Shown here piece after piece: positions 11,495 to 22,799 of a stretch of DNA of 64,000 nt. The stretch lies in contig NC_135569.1 of NCBI RefSeq assembly GCF_964340395.1, positions 16,320,519 to 16,384,518 of the forward strand, given 5' to 3'. Both the position numbers and the translations under genes were made by a program. Positions within the stretch are counted from its first letter, which is position 1, and every line of letters starts with the position of its first letter. Under the pieces are notes generated by a model that saw only the letters and a program-made list of their open reading frames with translations, ran no database searches and was not told where the DNA came from. This DNA comes from Glandiceps talaboti. Its lineage: Eukaryota > Hemichordata > Enteropneusta > Spengelidae.

Positions 11495-13587
11495 GAAGTA
11501 GACAGAGAAATACCAGTTATGAGGTGAGAGCAAAACAAACACAACCATTATTTCTACGACCAGAGTTATCCTGTAGTATATGTGTATATATATTAGACGT
11601 GGAGTGAGTAACAGCGAAATATACACTGTACTTATACAAAGAACGATGTGCCAAAGTAAACTAAAATGTAGGAATCGTATTCTACTCTCTTGGGTCTTTC
11701 ACAAATTACATTGGTTTCTCTATTTCACTCTACGGTATACCACGGCGTCAAATCCCCAGATGTTTCGGTGTATAATCCAAAGCTTTCACGTCAAAATAAT
11801 TTGATATTCATGCATACGCGTTCTTGTTCATTGGTGATTAAAATATAATATACAGATATTTTTTGAAAGAGGGGAATTTCTATGCAGTAATCAATGAGTT
11901 GGTGAGTGAACACGACTGAAGAATTACCGACTGCATCGCATCATGTCACCTTTGGATTTATAACGTAGTTATGGTGGATGTGTGCTTCTTTCAAAACTAG
12001 TATCTAAAATAGGTTTCATAGCAAACAGTTGGCACACATCGACAAGGACAGGAAAGATTAGGCAGATGGATATATCTGTATTTGTAGGAATTGACTTAAA
12101 AGCTTGAAGACGATATTGTTAAATCGAATCACGTTGAAGGTGGAAAGAGTAACATAGAACTGACAATCTTTACATTTCTGTCAAAAGAGACTCTCGTTAT
12201 CTCGTTTACGTGTATGAAATTAGCAAAGCAATTTACTATCATTCATTGAGCCAAAATTACTAGTAAGTGTGTCAAAAAGATAAAAGAAGTCAAATAATGT
12301 CGCACAGGACATTATTTCCTAATCCTATGTGTTATCCCATAATTTGCCAATTATTGCAGTTCTTGAAGTGTTGTTGGTGAAAGGAAAGTGTCTGGAAGAT
12401 GAACAGACTTATTGAGATCAACGCCAAGTCAAGGATCCTCCACACATTGTTGAAAAGATTATGAGTTGAATTTAATCTAAGAATGCCTTCACCTGTGACG
12501 TTTCAGTGTATCGATAGCTTACGCGATACGTGTATTTTAATTTTTGGTGTCTCCATGACTGCAATTATTCTATACAACTGAATATATCACTCTTTATCAC
12601 TGTTAGTATAACCTACATTTACATTCTAACTGGGTTAGAATAGTTTGACACGTATATACTACAACAGCATTATTAACGTATAGAGGTCATGTCATAAGTA
12701 TGGAATGAGACGCTATTAGTAATGGACGCTGTTAGGAATGTGACGTTATATCACTCGATATGCAGTCGTGGGAATTTAAGATTTAAATTTGACGTTACAA
12801 AAACAACTACAACAAAAATATAGTTGTAATAACAGAAGTAATAATCTTTGTTTACCGATACAGAATATTAAATAACAATAATAATTAAATGAAGTTGAAT
12901 TCAATTGAGAAGTCGTATATAAAGTTGACAGCATATTATACGGCAGTAAGGATTTTAAATTCTTTTTGTCTCTGAGTCTGATTGAGTGCGGTTGACATAC
13001 AAGCACTATTTAGTAGAGTTCTATTAATTTTGTGCCTAAATGTAGACAAAGTGGATGACTAAATAAAGCCCCTAGTGAATGATCCTTGGTCTGAAGGAAA
13101 TAAGTGTCTGTCCCTGCCGCCAGTCATTGCCTCACGTTTGGACTGACATCTCCGTTGAACAGATGACCTTGCCATTAGCCATATCGCGTATATGATTGAA
13201 TGCAACATGTGGGGATCAGGTGCAACGTCTTTGGTTGCTGATGGCATCACTTCTATTATACAAAGGCAAAAGAAAGCCGTCGTAGCTGTGTCGAAGTCTG
13301 TCTTTCGATCGTAAGAATGACAATTGTGTTCATTTCGACTGGTCATTACGTGCTCAAATTACCACAGTGGAATACAAATCAATAATGCACAGTCTTTTGA
13401 TTAAAATGCAACACATTTGAGCTATTTCGGCCAATATTATACGCCTATATTTATATCATCCCACTTATTTGCATAATCTTCTTCTGATATCAAAATATTG
13501 TTTACTTGCGTATGCTAATAAACACTAATTTGAAATATACTAACCACCAATTACTTAATCTAATTTGGTATAAGCAAAACACATTCA

Positions 13588-13589
<2 letters not shown>
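11495..13589. other. Intergenic DNA, nothing recognised
   Basis: No gene, RNA or ordered repeat that I can support. The frame at 13059-13346 (-) has no recognisable domain, no splice context and no repeat relation. Confidence 0.45.
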
Positions 13590-13779
<190 letters not shown>

Positions 13780-13784
13780 TGTAA

Positions 13785-14921
13785 GTGTCTTGCTGGGGAG
13801 AACGAATATTAGTAGCAGAGCATTATAGACTTAATTCAATAGAATAAGGATGTAATAAGTCGTTAATATATATATATATATTTCAACGTTAAAATATATC
13901 TCACACGTTGTTGAAATATTCCTAGGACTTTTACTCATTTTGTTTAATTATGTTCAGTGGAACTTATACCATTAAATCCGCTAAAGGACTACAAAATAAT
14001 TTGTCGTATTTGAAAATGTGACATTTACTTGCTCCTAAAGTTACGTAACATTTTATTGGTAAATAGACCCCAGTGGAAGGTCTATGATTCCTTTAATATA
14101 CATAGCGACGATGTTTGCCTGCGTCATAACACGCATCTCTAGTAGTCAGAGTCTGGAAGTAGTTATTGATTTTAAGATCACCCTTACACTTTAGTCAATA
14201 CAAATCCCCCTGGAAAATCCATGTTGTATTCGGGACATGATGCAAAGTGACTTCGGCGTGTAGTCTTATTTTTAACAATCTGAAGTCTTTAAAATGAATA
14301 AATTTTAAATAACACCATGCCTTTAATACGGCTTAGGTATTTATCCAAATTATGGTAAGATGGACATTATAAAATCACACTTACCAATGATATTTTTAAG
14401 GGATCCAAAATCAACGATTTTTTTAATTCTCTTGTTGCTGATAATGATATGATGACGTCATTTGAGGTATAACATTCAAAATGATAAGGTCTCCTTCAGT
14501 TAGAATTTTGCTCTGTCTAATATTAGCAACAAAATCAGCAAAAATTTCATATCCCAAATGAGTTGTGAATTACAACAAGGGGTGTATGAGTTATTAGGTA
14601 TGACGTCTATTTGTATCTGTCGCCGTATTTCTTCGGTGACTCTCAGTTGTATAACGCGCAATTTCAATAAGTCTGATAAAATTATCTAACATGCCTGTCG
14701 AGACGCAGTCTCGTTTTTTTTTTTGATGAAAGGACAAACTATAGATTATTTGCCTTTGCCGAAAGTGGGTTGTCTTTATTCAAATCTGTGCTATACATCT
14801 TCGTTTCTTTTTTCTTTTTTAAAGAGGTTTTTTACTACACTGTCAAATCTTTCTTGGTCAGCCAGTATTGTTGTTGTAGAATAAACTGCATATGAGACGA
14901 TGTATGTGGTATGAACTGGAA
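13785..14921. other. Intergenic DNA, nothing recognised
   Basis: Apart from a short AT run near 13867-13883 I see no structure or coding signal. Confidence 0.4.
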
Positions 14922-15065
14922 CCATAGACTTTATTTATCAAAGCCCTGAGTTCGGCCTTGGGGCCTCACTCCAAAGACAGAGCCAGCTGGAAAGTCCAGA
15001 TGCTCACAGCTCGACGGTCAAAAAGCCAAGTCCTGAATCTGCGACGCTGTCGTCGTTACAATAAT
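14922..15065 (-). mobile_element. Probable retroelement 3' tail (LINE/SINE-like)
   Basis: Read on the - strand this segment ends GGCCCCAAGGCC, a short spacer, then TTTGATAAATAAAGTC. A GGCC-hairpin followed by AATAAA is the 3'-end architecture also seen at 1683-1818 and 25035. Upstream on the - strand is a GC-richer stretch with CGACGACAGCGTCGC, unlike its AT-rich surroundings. No flanking duplication was found. It could instead be the polyadenylated 3' end of a transcript containing the open frame at 15423-15794. Confidence 0.4.
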
Positions 15066-15422
15066 TAAATTACAATAAGTCACGCATATGAGATGAGCTT
15101 TTAAGATAACAATAGGTAATGCATAATTATGAGCGTCATGGAGATGAAAGAAAGGATACTAAACTTTAACTTGAGTGACATCTCCAGACATACGATATTA
15201 GTGTACCTAGTGTCTTGACATCCATGTAAGCCATATTCATTTATCTAACTAGGTGTTTGGCGACATGTATAAACAGTGTCATGTCTGAAACTCAAACACG
15301 GTAATTACGAATTCATGACAGTAAACCTTCGAGGGAAACATTGATTCATTACAAGTACACTTGAAAGAAATATTAGCGCGAGAGTGTTGAATTTCAAATT
15401 TCCGATTTTCTGGAGTTCAACA

Positions 15423-15794
15423 TCATTCGTCAGCTGGTCTATTGCAATCCTTGCACATATCAATTTCTACCAGTATGTTAACGGAAGAGCTGTTGTAGTC
15501 TTCAATGTAGTCACGTACGGAGAAATTTCCCTTGAAATTGCAAGGAAATGATGTGTTAAAACCCACCTGGAGCAATTTAAAACTGTTCATTTGAAATTCA
15601 AAAGTAGGAAAAGTATGGTCGACTAAATTCTGAATGTCTCGTAAATAACACAAGACATTCAACAACAATGATTGCGATAACAAATATTGACAGTTATCTT
15701 CAATAAATTCAGCTCTTTTTAGGATATCATTTCCCCATACCTTGATTTTAACCAAGGTAGGAATGCTTTCTGTGCCACGTAATACACTTGATTT
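15423..15794 (-). CDS. Possible terminal exon, 123 open codons, unknown product
   Basis: On the - strand a frame stays open from a TAA just beyond 15794 to a TGA at 15423-15425. It has no ATG near its 5' end, so if real it is an internal-to-terminal exon entered by splicing. Composition looks protein-like: mixed hydrophobic and charged residues, few low-complexity runs, four cysteines and a C-terminal MCKDCNRPADE. I recognise no domain. No strong acceptor is evident; AG dinucleotides near 15788 and 15773 are candidates. An AATAAA (- strand) lies downstream near 14932. A chance frame or a decayed gene is quite possible. Confidence 0.3.
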   Translation of the reverse strand, partial: KSSVLRGTESIPTLVKIKVWGNDILKRAEFIEDNCQYLLSQSLLLNVLCYLRDIQNLVDHTFPTFEFQMNSFKLLQVGFNTSFPCNFKGNFSVRDYIEDYNSSSVNILVEIDMCKDCNRPADE

Positions 15795-16261
15795 TTAAAA
15801 AACCTGTGGTTGTTGTCGGTAAAGACCGCTCTGGTACGTCCACATACCATATCATTTATTATAGATCACTAGAAAATAACATGTCCTTCGCACGGGATAT
15901 ACATATTTTGTTAGGTAAAAGCTGGTATATGGCATAATCACATCGCAAAGTCAAATCGCTTCATAAAAGTAGCGCTCGACAGACATCGTCGACAGCGACG
16001 AATCCCACAAATGTCACGTAGAACCTTTTGGTGAACATAACTCCGCTAGTATGATGAAATCTCATCTCTGCAAAAGTGCAGTCTAAGTTAATGGACTTAA
16101 CTTCGTAGTGCACCAAAACTCCGCTAATATTTTTCTAATCTATTATGCCAAATCCGAAAGATCAAGATTTTGTGTAAAACTAGCTTTTCTAGAGTTTTTA
16201 AACCATTGCTTTATTCTCAACTGGAGCATGTGTATAGTGGCCAATTAATCACAGGTATACG

Positions 16262-16476
16262 TGAGTGTGTGTGTGTATGTATGTATGTATGTATGTATGT
16301 ATGTATGTATGTATGTATGTGTGTATGTATGTATGTGTGTATGTGTGTGTGATGGATGGATGGATGTATGTATGTATGTATGTATGTATGTATGTATGTA
16401 TGTATGTATGTGTGTATGTATGTGTGTGTGTGTGTGTGCGTGTGTGTGTGTGTTGGATGGATGGATGTATGTACCA
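16262..16476. repeat. Compound GTAT / GT / GGAT microsatellite
   Basis: GTAT and GT arrays with two GATGGATG islands, repeated as two similar halves (about 16262-16365 and 16366-16470). This suggests a segmental duplication of a compound array. Confidence 0.95.
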
Positions 16477-17516
16477 GGTACGTAGATAGGTAATTACTTA
16501 GTTAGTTAAGTATATATGGAAGGGTGGATAGATGGCCATAAATGGATGGATATATAATAGATGGAGTTTTCCATAGGGTATATAAAGTAGGTATAGATAT
16601 TGATTTCAGATACCATGAATTTGTCAGTTTAATTTACAATTCTGTGTACGTGAATACACCAATGACACTAGACGTGCAGCGATAACATATAACATACGGA
16701 GAGTACATTAAATACACTTTTATGTATACATAAACTTTAACTAGTCACCAATACATAGTATATGGAATCAATTTGATGAACTATTCAACATATTCAACAT
16801 AATGTTCATCGTATTGTGACTATAAGAACATGCTCAATTGCATAGTAAAAAACTTAATTGTAAATATTATAACGTCTATACCACGCCACATGTACGACAT
16901 AAAGACAAGACGATGAATAAACATCGAAAGATAAATATGTGACGATAGCAATGACAATACACTTTGACCTTCGTGATAACAGTTTCCTAGCTAGTTTTGT
17001 AATAGGTGCTATTTTCAGTCATGTCCGTACAGTTTTAGTTTCCAACTTTCCTTCTGTATCGTCGCGTGTTCTGAATGCGAATGAGATGTTGAAAGACACA
17101 GAACAAAATCGTTTAGGGAAAAAATCCATGCTTTGAAATACAGTGTTATGCATAGACATGTCTTTCAAAACTATACTACGGTCTTAAATTGTACATGTAT
17201 CTAACCACAACAGTATCCACACTGTGTTTTGAAAATATCATAATATGATCGCCTTATTACAGTCCATGGCTGCACCCCATGGTTGTATGAAATACTGTAA
17301 TACATGTACTACGCCCAGGGGATAAACGATAGCCTTGATGCAAAGTATGCACACGTGACATTGAGTAGGAAAGGCCAAGTATCGTTGGGTCTATGGATCT
17401 AGCATAGAAAAGTACTTACTGTCTATTATGATAAAGGTAGTTACACAGTCCATATCGATTGCCAAAAAAGTGGCGCGGTCACTAAATCCCTGGGATTCTA
17501 ATTCACGAGTTTAACA

Positions 17517-17782
<266 letters not shown>

Positions 17783-18249
17783 ATATAACAATACTTGGTT
17801 ACGGGACAAACCTTCCAACATTTATTGCATTCAAGAAACTCTTTTTGGAAAGCCGAATGGAGAGGTGAAATTTTTGAAGAACTGGCGTCCACTGACTTCA
17901 TTTAGAACTTACATATCTGCTCAATTAAATGTATCTGAAAAACAAACATATATGATACATGTTTGACTGAATCCACAGTTACATGACACATGTTTAACAT
18001 TACAGGCTCGACAATTTCACATTATATTGTTTTGATCTACGTGTATTCATACAACGGTAATATGTCCCATGATCAGTATAGATATCTCCATGTCAGTTAC
18101 TTTGCATTTCATGTCTAAATTGTGTAAAGTACTTACGAATGTCAACAGACACAGATAGGCTGTTATTTACTTTCTCCTACCATAGAGCCAAGTAATGCTA
18201 ACATTTTAAATATAGTTGCTGCAAAAATGTAGCTAGAAAAGCCAATTAC

Positions 18250-18585
18250 CTTTCCCCTCTGTGTCTCTCCCTTATCTTTGTCCCTGTCTCTCTATCTGTC
18301 TCTCTGTTTGTCTTTTTGTCTCTATCTCTCTGTCGCTATCGCACTCACTCACTCCCCGTCTCCGTCTCTGTCTGTTAGTCTCTGTCTCCCTCTCCGTCTC
18401 TGTCTGTCTGTCTGTCTGTCTGTCTGTTAGTCTCTGCCTCCCTCTCCGTCTCTGTCTCTGTCTGTTAGTCTCTGTCTCCCTCTCCGTCTATGTCTCTCTG
18501 TCTACATCTCTCGCTATGTCACTCACTCTGGCTCTCGCTCTCCTCCGTCTGTGTGTCTATCTATGTCTGTCAACATCTCTCTCAT
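18250..18585. repeat. Imperfect CT/CTGT pyrimidine-rich repeat
   Basis: TCTGTCTC-type repeats with higher-order copies around TCCGTCTCTGTCTGTTAGTC at roughly 18360, 18412 and 18454. It is a degenerate tandem array that translates into a spurious Ser/Leu/Cys-rich frame. Confidence 0.9.
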
Positions 18586-19264
18586 CATAGTAACTGAACA
18601 GTATACTTGTCAGATCAGTTATGTGTCACGAATTGTTATACACTTAAGTGTGAAACAACTGTCATGAATATTCACTGTTCAACCATTGAATAATGTATTT
18701 CTGCCATCTCCCATGGTGTAATAGCCCGTAGCAAAAATACCCTATAAATGCACAAGATCAACTTGATGTTCCTGTGAAATCGCTAGTTATTGTAGGTGAT
18801 GTAAAAGCTTGAAATGAATCTCCAGAACCCATAATTTATGAAAAAATCTCTATTTACAGGACAGACACCCCCCCCCCCCCTTAATATTTACGACCATCAC
18901 AAGCATAAAGCTAGTCAAACATCCTGCTAACACTTGTGCTCGCAATTGGCAATTCCCTGTCGACAGCTCCATAACAATATTACTACAGCGCTGAGAGAGA
19001 AAATGTCTTACTTGTAAGTGTGTTATTCATGTAAACGTAACTTTGTTGATCAGTAGAAGAGCAATAAAGGACAGGATGGTAATTGATTTCTCTCAAATAG
19101 GATGTCATGACCGAGAAGACGATCACTTTCTCATCGTCAATTCAATACGCTGAGTCAATTCGTCATCCTCACGTACACAGACTCTATTGAAGTAAAGAGA
19201 ATCTAAACAGTACCTGGTTTGAATTGTAAGGTTCGTTATTTCATAACTATTGCCAATCAAATGT

Positions 19265-19665
19265 TATAGCTAAAATGATGTAGGCGTGGTGTTTCAATCA
19301 TGAGACATTACGTTTTTGACACAGAGCTAGACGTATTTCAATTCTAGACTAACAATAACAGAGACACAATAAACACAGCAGGATCCTTTACCCAATCACA
19401 CTGAAAAGTGATAAGCATTACTATTCTTTCACAGTGCAGTAAAAACAGGCTTCTCGTTAAAAGATTATAAATGGACTTGATGAGTTTAATGGCTGCAATT
19501 GTTTATTTTCTAACTGAAATCAACATTTCAACTTGACTACTTCTACATCCCCACTGTATACGTTACCTATGTAAATGTTTCTTTTGCATTAGAAGTTGTC
19601 TGAGGGTGTGTAATAAATGGCAAGTCGCATGAATGAAACACCAAGCTTACATTATTTTAGCTGTA
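19265..19665. mobile_element. Tc1/mariner-like MITE (family C, copy 1)
   Basis: Inverted ends enclose 397 bp at 19267-19663. The left end reads (C/T)AGCTAAAATGATGTAGGC and the right end is its approximate complement (TTACATTATTTTAGCTG). Both are bounded by TA, and inside is GGTGTTTCA...CATGA. TA duplications with CAG-starting ends are the Tc1/mariner pattern. There is no coding frame. The right 300 bp are repeated in inverted orientation at 63704-64000, sharing blocks such as AACACAGCAGGATCCTTTAC and TGGCTGCAATTGTTTATTTT. Confidence 0.85.
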
Positions 19666-20650
19666 AGATAACACGTAATATTTACATAATTATTGATTTT
19701 GATTTTGATTATATTATCGTATTGTATCACTTCATTTAAGACATCATTTGAATAACTGTCAGTAATAAGGGAATTGCCAACACAAGTGTTATCGGTGAGT
19801 TTAACTAACTTTGTGCTTGCAATATTTACTTTTGAATTTTTGAAATCGATGACCGCAATGGAAATAAGTATTAATTACTTTCTTGTGTTATCCTGGGCAA
19901 TTCTTTTATATGTATTTTTACTATATGCTAAATGAATCTAAAAAATATAAAATCCATTAATTCGAACCTTATAGAGTCAATTATCTGGTTCAGTAAATTA
20001 TCATGTACATTTATGTTATCACAAGATTTTATTTGTTTAAGTTAACCACACTTCAGCAGTGTTTTTATTCATAACTAATCAATTCATGTAGTGCTGTGAT
20101 AAGTGGATTATAAAGATTCTTTTACCGATGTGTTTGAATAAGAGAGAGAATGGTTGAATATAGAACATCGTTTCCTTGTAAACCAACTGTCCCTTACCTG
20201 TATATTGATATTATTATTTACACGTGTACTTTTAACACCAAACCCATGTCTGCAAAATCAACTTAATTATATTTGTATTTCTTTTAAAGTTAGACTAGAA
20301 TCACGAGATAATACGTGTTCACCAACTGTAAAAAATGCATAAATTAACAAGCATACTAACTACGTAACTAACTAACTAAATAACCGACTGACTAACTATT
20401 AAATTATATAAGTAACTACTAAAAATGTAACCGACAAATTGAATGACACTATATAACTTACTAAGGGACCGGACAGAATTTACGGCAGAGGGGGGGCCTG
20501 GGGAGAAATTGGGGGGGCCATGAAAAAAACGGGAGGCTTGAAGGGGGGGGCCATGAAAATTCTCATGGTTTGAAAGGGGGGGCCGCGAAATATTTTGTCA
20601 TTGAAAAAAATTAATATGTTAGAAAATTTAGCATTGCATGAGATAGCACT

Positions 20651-20652
<2 letters not shown>

Positions 20653-20721
<69 letters not shown>
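20653..20721. repeat. AT array left of the nested palindrome
   Basis: About 70 bp of AT repeat ending exactly at the TA that bounds the nested palindromic element. Confidence 0.95.
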
Positions 20722-20724
<3 letters not shown>

Positions 20725-21179
20725 GTTTTGAAAATTTGAACCAAATTATATGCTATAGACCCTACAGAACTGTTTCGTGAGGTGCGTAGTCCTCACTCAT
20801 CAGGGGTAGAATGGAATAACATAAAATTATTCCATTCTACCCCAATCTGATTAAAATCCGATGTAGATGTCGGCTAATCGTGCATTGCTATCTTACCATC
20901 GTTATTTAGCTTGAATTGACCTTCGTAGTAGATGTTTACGTTTTTAGCCTGATCGCCTCCTCTACTTAGAGGAGGCGATCAGGCTAAAAACGTAAATATC
21001 TACTACGAAGGTCAATTCAAGCTAAATAACGATGGTAAGATAGCAATGCACGATTAGCCGACATCTACATCGAATTTTAATCAGATTTATTCTACCCCTG
21101 ATGAGTGAGGACTACGCACCTCACGAAACAGTTCTGTAGGGTCTATAGCATATAATTTGGTTCAAATTTTCAAAACCTG
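20722..21179. mobile_element. Almost fully palindromic mariner-like MITE nested in an AT array
   Basis: The 458-bp element begins TA-CAGGTTTTGAAAATTTG and ends with the complement followed by TA. The two arms (20722-20964 and 20967-21179) are near-perfect reverse complements, meeting at a 2-bp centre CT at 20965-20966 inside CCTCCTCTA-CT-TAGAGGAGG. The left arm has about 30 extra bases forming a second, smaller hairpin at 20803-20843 (17-bp perfect arms, 7-bp loop). TA flanks and CAG ends point to Tc1/mariner. The transcript would be one long double-stranded RNA. Confidence 0.85.
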
Positions 21180-21240
21180 TATATAATTCGCTCTACTACC
21201 CGTATTGAGCACTTTTATGTGGTTTTATCTACATCCAGTC

Positions 21241-21363
<123 letters not shown>

Positions 21364-21407
21364 CATAGGACCTGATTTAGATAGGTGTTTTATTTCTTTC
21401 CTTGACA

Positions 21408-21690
21408 CTATTCTTGAGTTTCACTCTCAGACTCACTAGAGTCTGAAGATGTGAGGCAAGACTTGTCTTTCTTTCTATCTAAAACCAGTGAAATTAAACT
21501 ATTTCCCTCCTCAGAATCATCAAATGCATCTATCTGTACTAAATATTGTAAAGCATTTAGATGTCTGCGTGGTGTTAAGTGTGTTTTCATCAGTGACTTT
21601 GCACTAACTTTGGTAGTTGCCTTCTGGCCGTATATACTCATCTGATCACTGTACAGTGTATTGAATACAATTCTGAATTTGCTGTCCCCA
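21408..21690 (-). CDS. Small open frame inside the 2.1-kb transposon, unknown product
   Basis: On the - strand a frame of about 94 codons stays open from just after a TGA near 21691 to the TAA at 21408. From an internal ATG it is 77 codons. It starts [19 protein letters not shown] and ends in a Ser/Glu/Asp-rich tail ([13 protein letters not shown]). Composition looks protein-like and unlike its AT-repeat surroundings. It could be the last exon of a transposon or captured host gene; I recognise no domain. Its position relative to the G-tract terminus resembles the acidic frame at 56050-56260. Confidence 0.35.
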
Positions 21691-21965
21691 TCATGAAGTC
21701 ACAAATGCCTGACACTATAGGTTTAAATATGTATGGTTTTGGAACTGAAAGCATATTGATTACATCTAAGTATTCCACAACATTCTGAATTTCTTTGCAC
21801 TTTCATGAAGTCACAAATGTCTTACATTTACATGTGTATTGGTAATGCATTTGGTGTAGGAAAGTGAAAGCTATATTTGTCAGACCTCAGTGTGCATAAA
21901 ATCCTTAGTTTGCTAGCACTTCATGACATCACAAATGTCTGACATTAGATAGTTATTGTGTTATG
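21660..21965. repeat. Diverged direct repeat, spacing about 115 bp, 3 copies
   Basis: The block TCATGAAGTCACAAATGTCT recurs near 21692, 21804 and 21922 with mismatches, each preceded by TGAATTT or TAGTTTGCTAGCA-like sequence. This is an old tandem array inside the 2.1-kb transposon. Confidence 0.6.
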
Positions 21966-22579
21966 AGTATAAATAGATATTTGAATACACTATGTAGGTG
22001 ATGTGATGTCCTTAGATACTCCCCACAAATGTCCCCACTACAGTTTTTCACAAATCACGCATGTGAATGTGTGTTTACTCTGTGTCTGTGTTTCTGTGTA
22101 TGTATCAGTGAATGACAGTTAAAACCACCACATCAAATGCCTAGGTATTAAGTGATGACTACTTATGGTGTCTAGTTGGGAAATAAACAAGATTATACCA
22201 CATGTGTATGATTACATGTATGGTCAAAATGTTTTATTTTGTTTTGTTTTCTAAAAAACTTCCTCTATAACTACTAAGTTGTTTGGGCTGAAATAGTAAC
22301 ATAATAGTAGTACCAAAAGAAATATTACAGTTGTGCTACAGTAACAAAAAAAATTGTACTCTTTTTAGTTATTGTAGGGGGCAGGATATTGTGCACTTTT
22401 TTTCTTTCTTTTTTTTTGGGGGGGGGGCCATGAAATTTTTATACTTTTGAAAGGGGGGGCTGTGAAATTTTGGTCACAGTGGATGGGGGGGCCAGGAAAA
22501 AAAACAAGTCAGAGATAATTTCTCCCCAGGCCCCCCCCCCTGCCGTAAATTCTGTCCGGTCCCTAAAAGATAAATGAAT

Positions 22580-22794
22580 GAATGACTGATTGAACGAACG
22601 AACGAACGAATGAATGAATGAATGAATGAATGAATGAATGAATGAATGAATGAATGAATGGATGGATGGATGGATGGATGGATGGATGGATGGATGGATG
22701 GATAAATGAATGAATGAATGAACGAACGAACGAATGAATGAATGAATGAATGAATGAATGAATGAATGAATGAATGAATGAATGAATGAATGAA
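22580..22794. repeat. GAAT/GGAT/GAAC tetranucleotide array
   Basis: AATG repeats flank a central GGAT block and GAAC islands in a roughly mirror-like order. It starts within 20 bp of the transposon's right terminus. Confidence 0.95.
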
Positions 22795-22799
22795 AATAT

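Noticed and set aside
13059-13346. 95-codon - strand frame
   Set aside because: No recognisable domain, no plausible acceptor or promoter, and no repeat relation.
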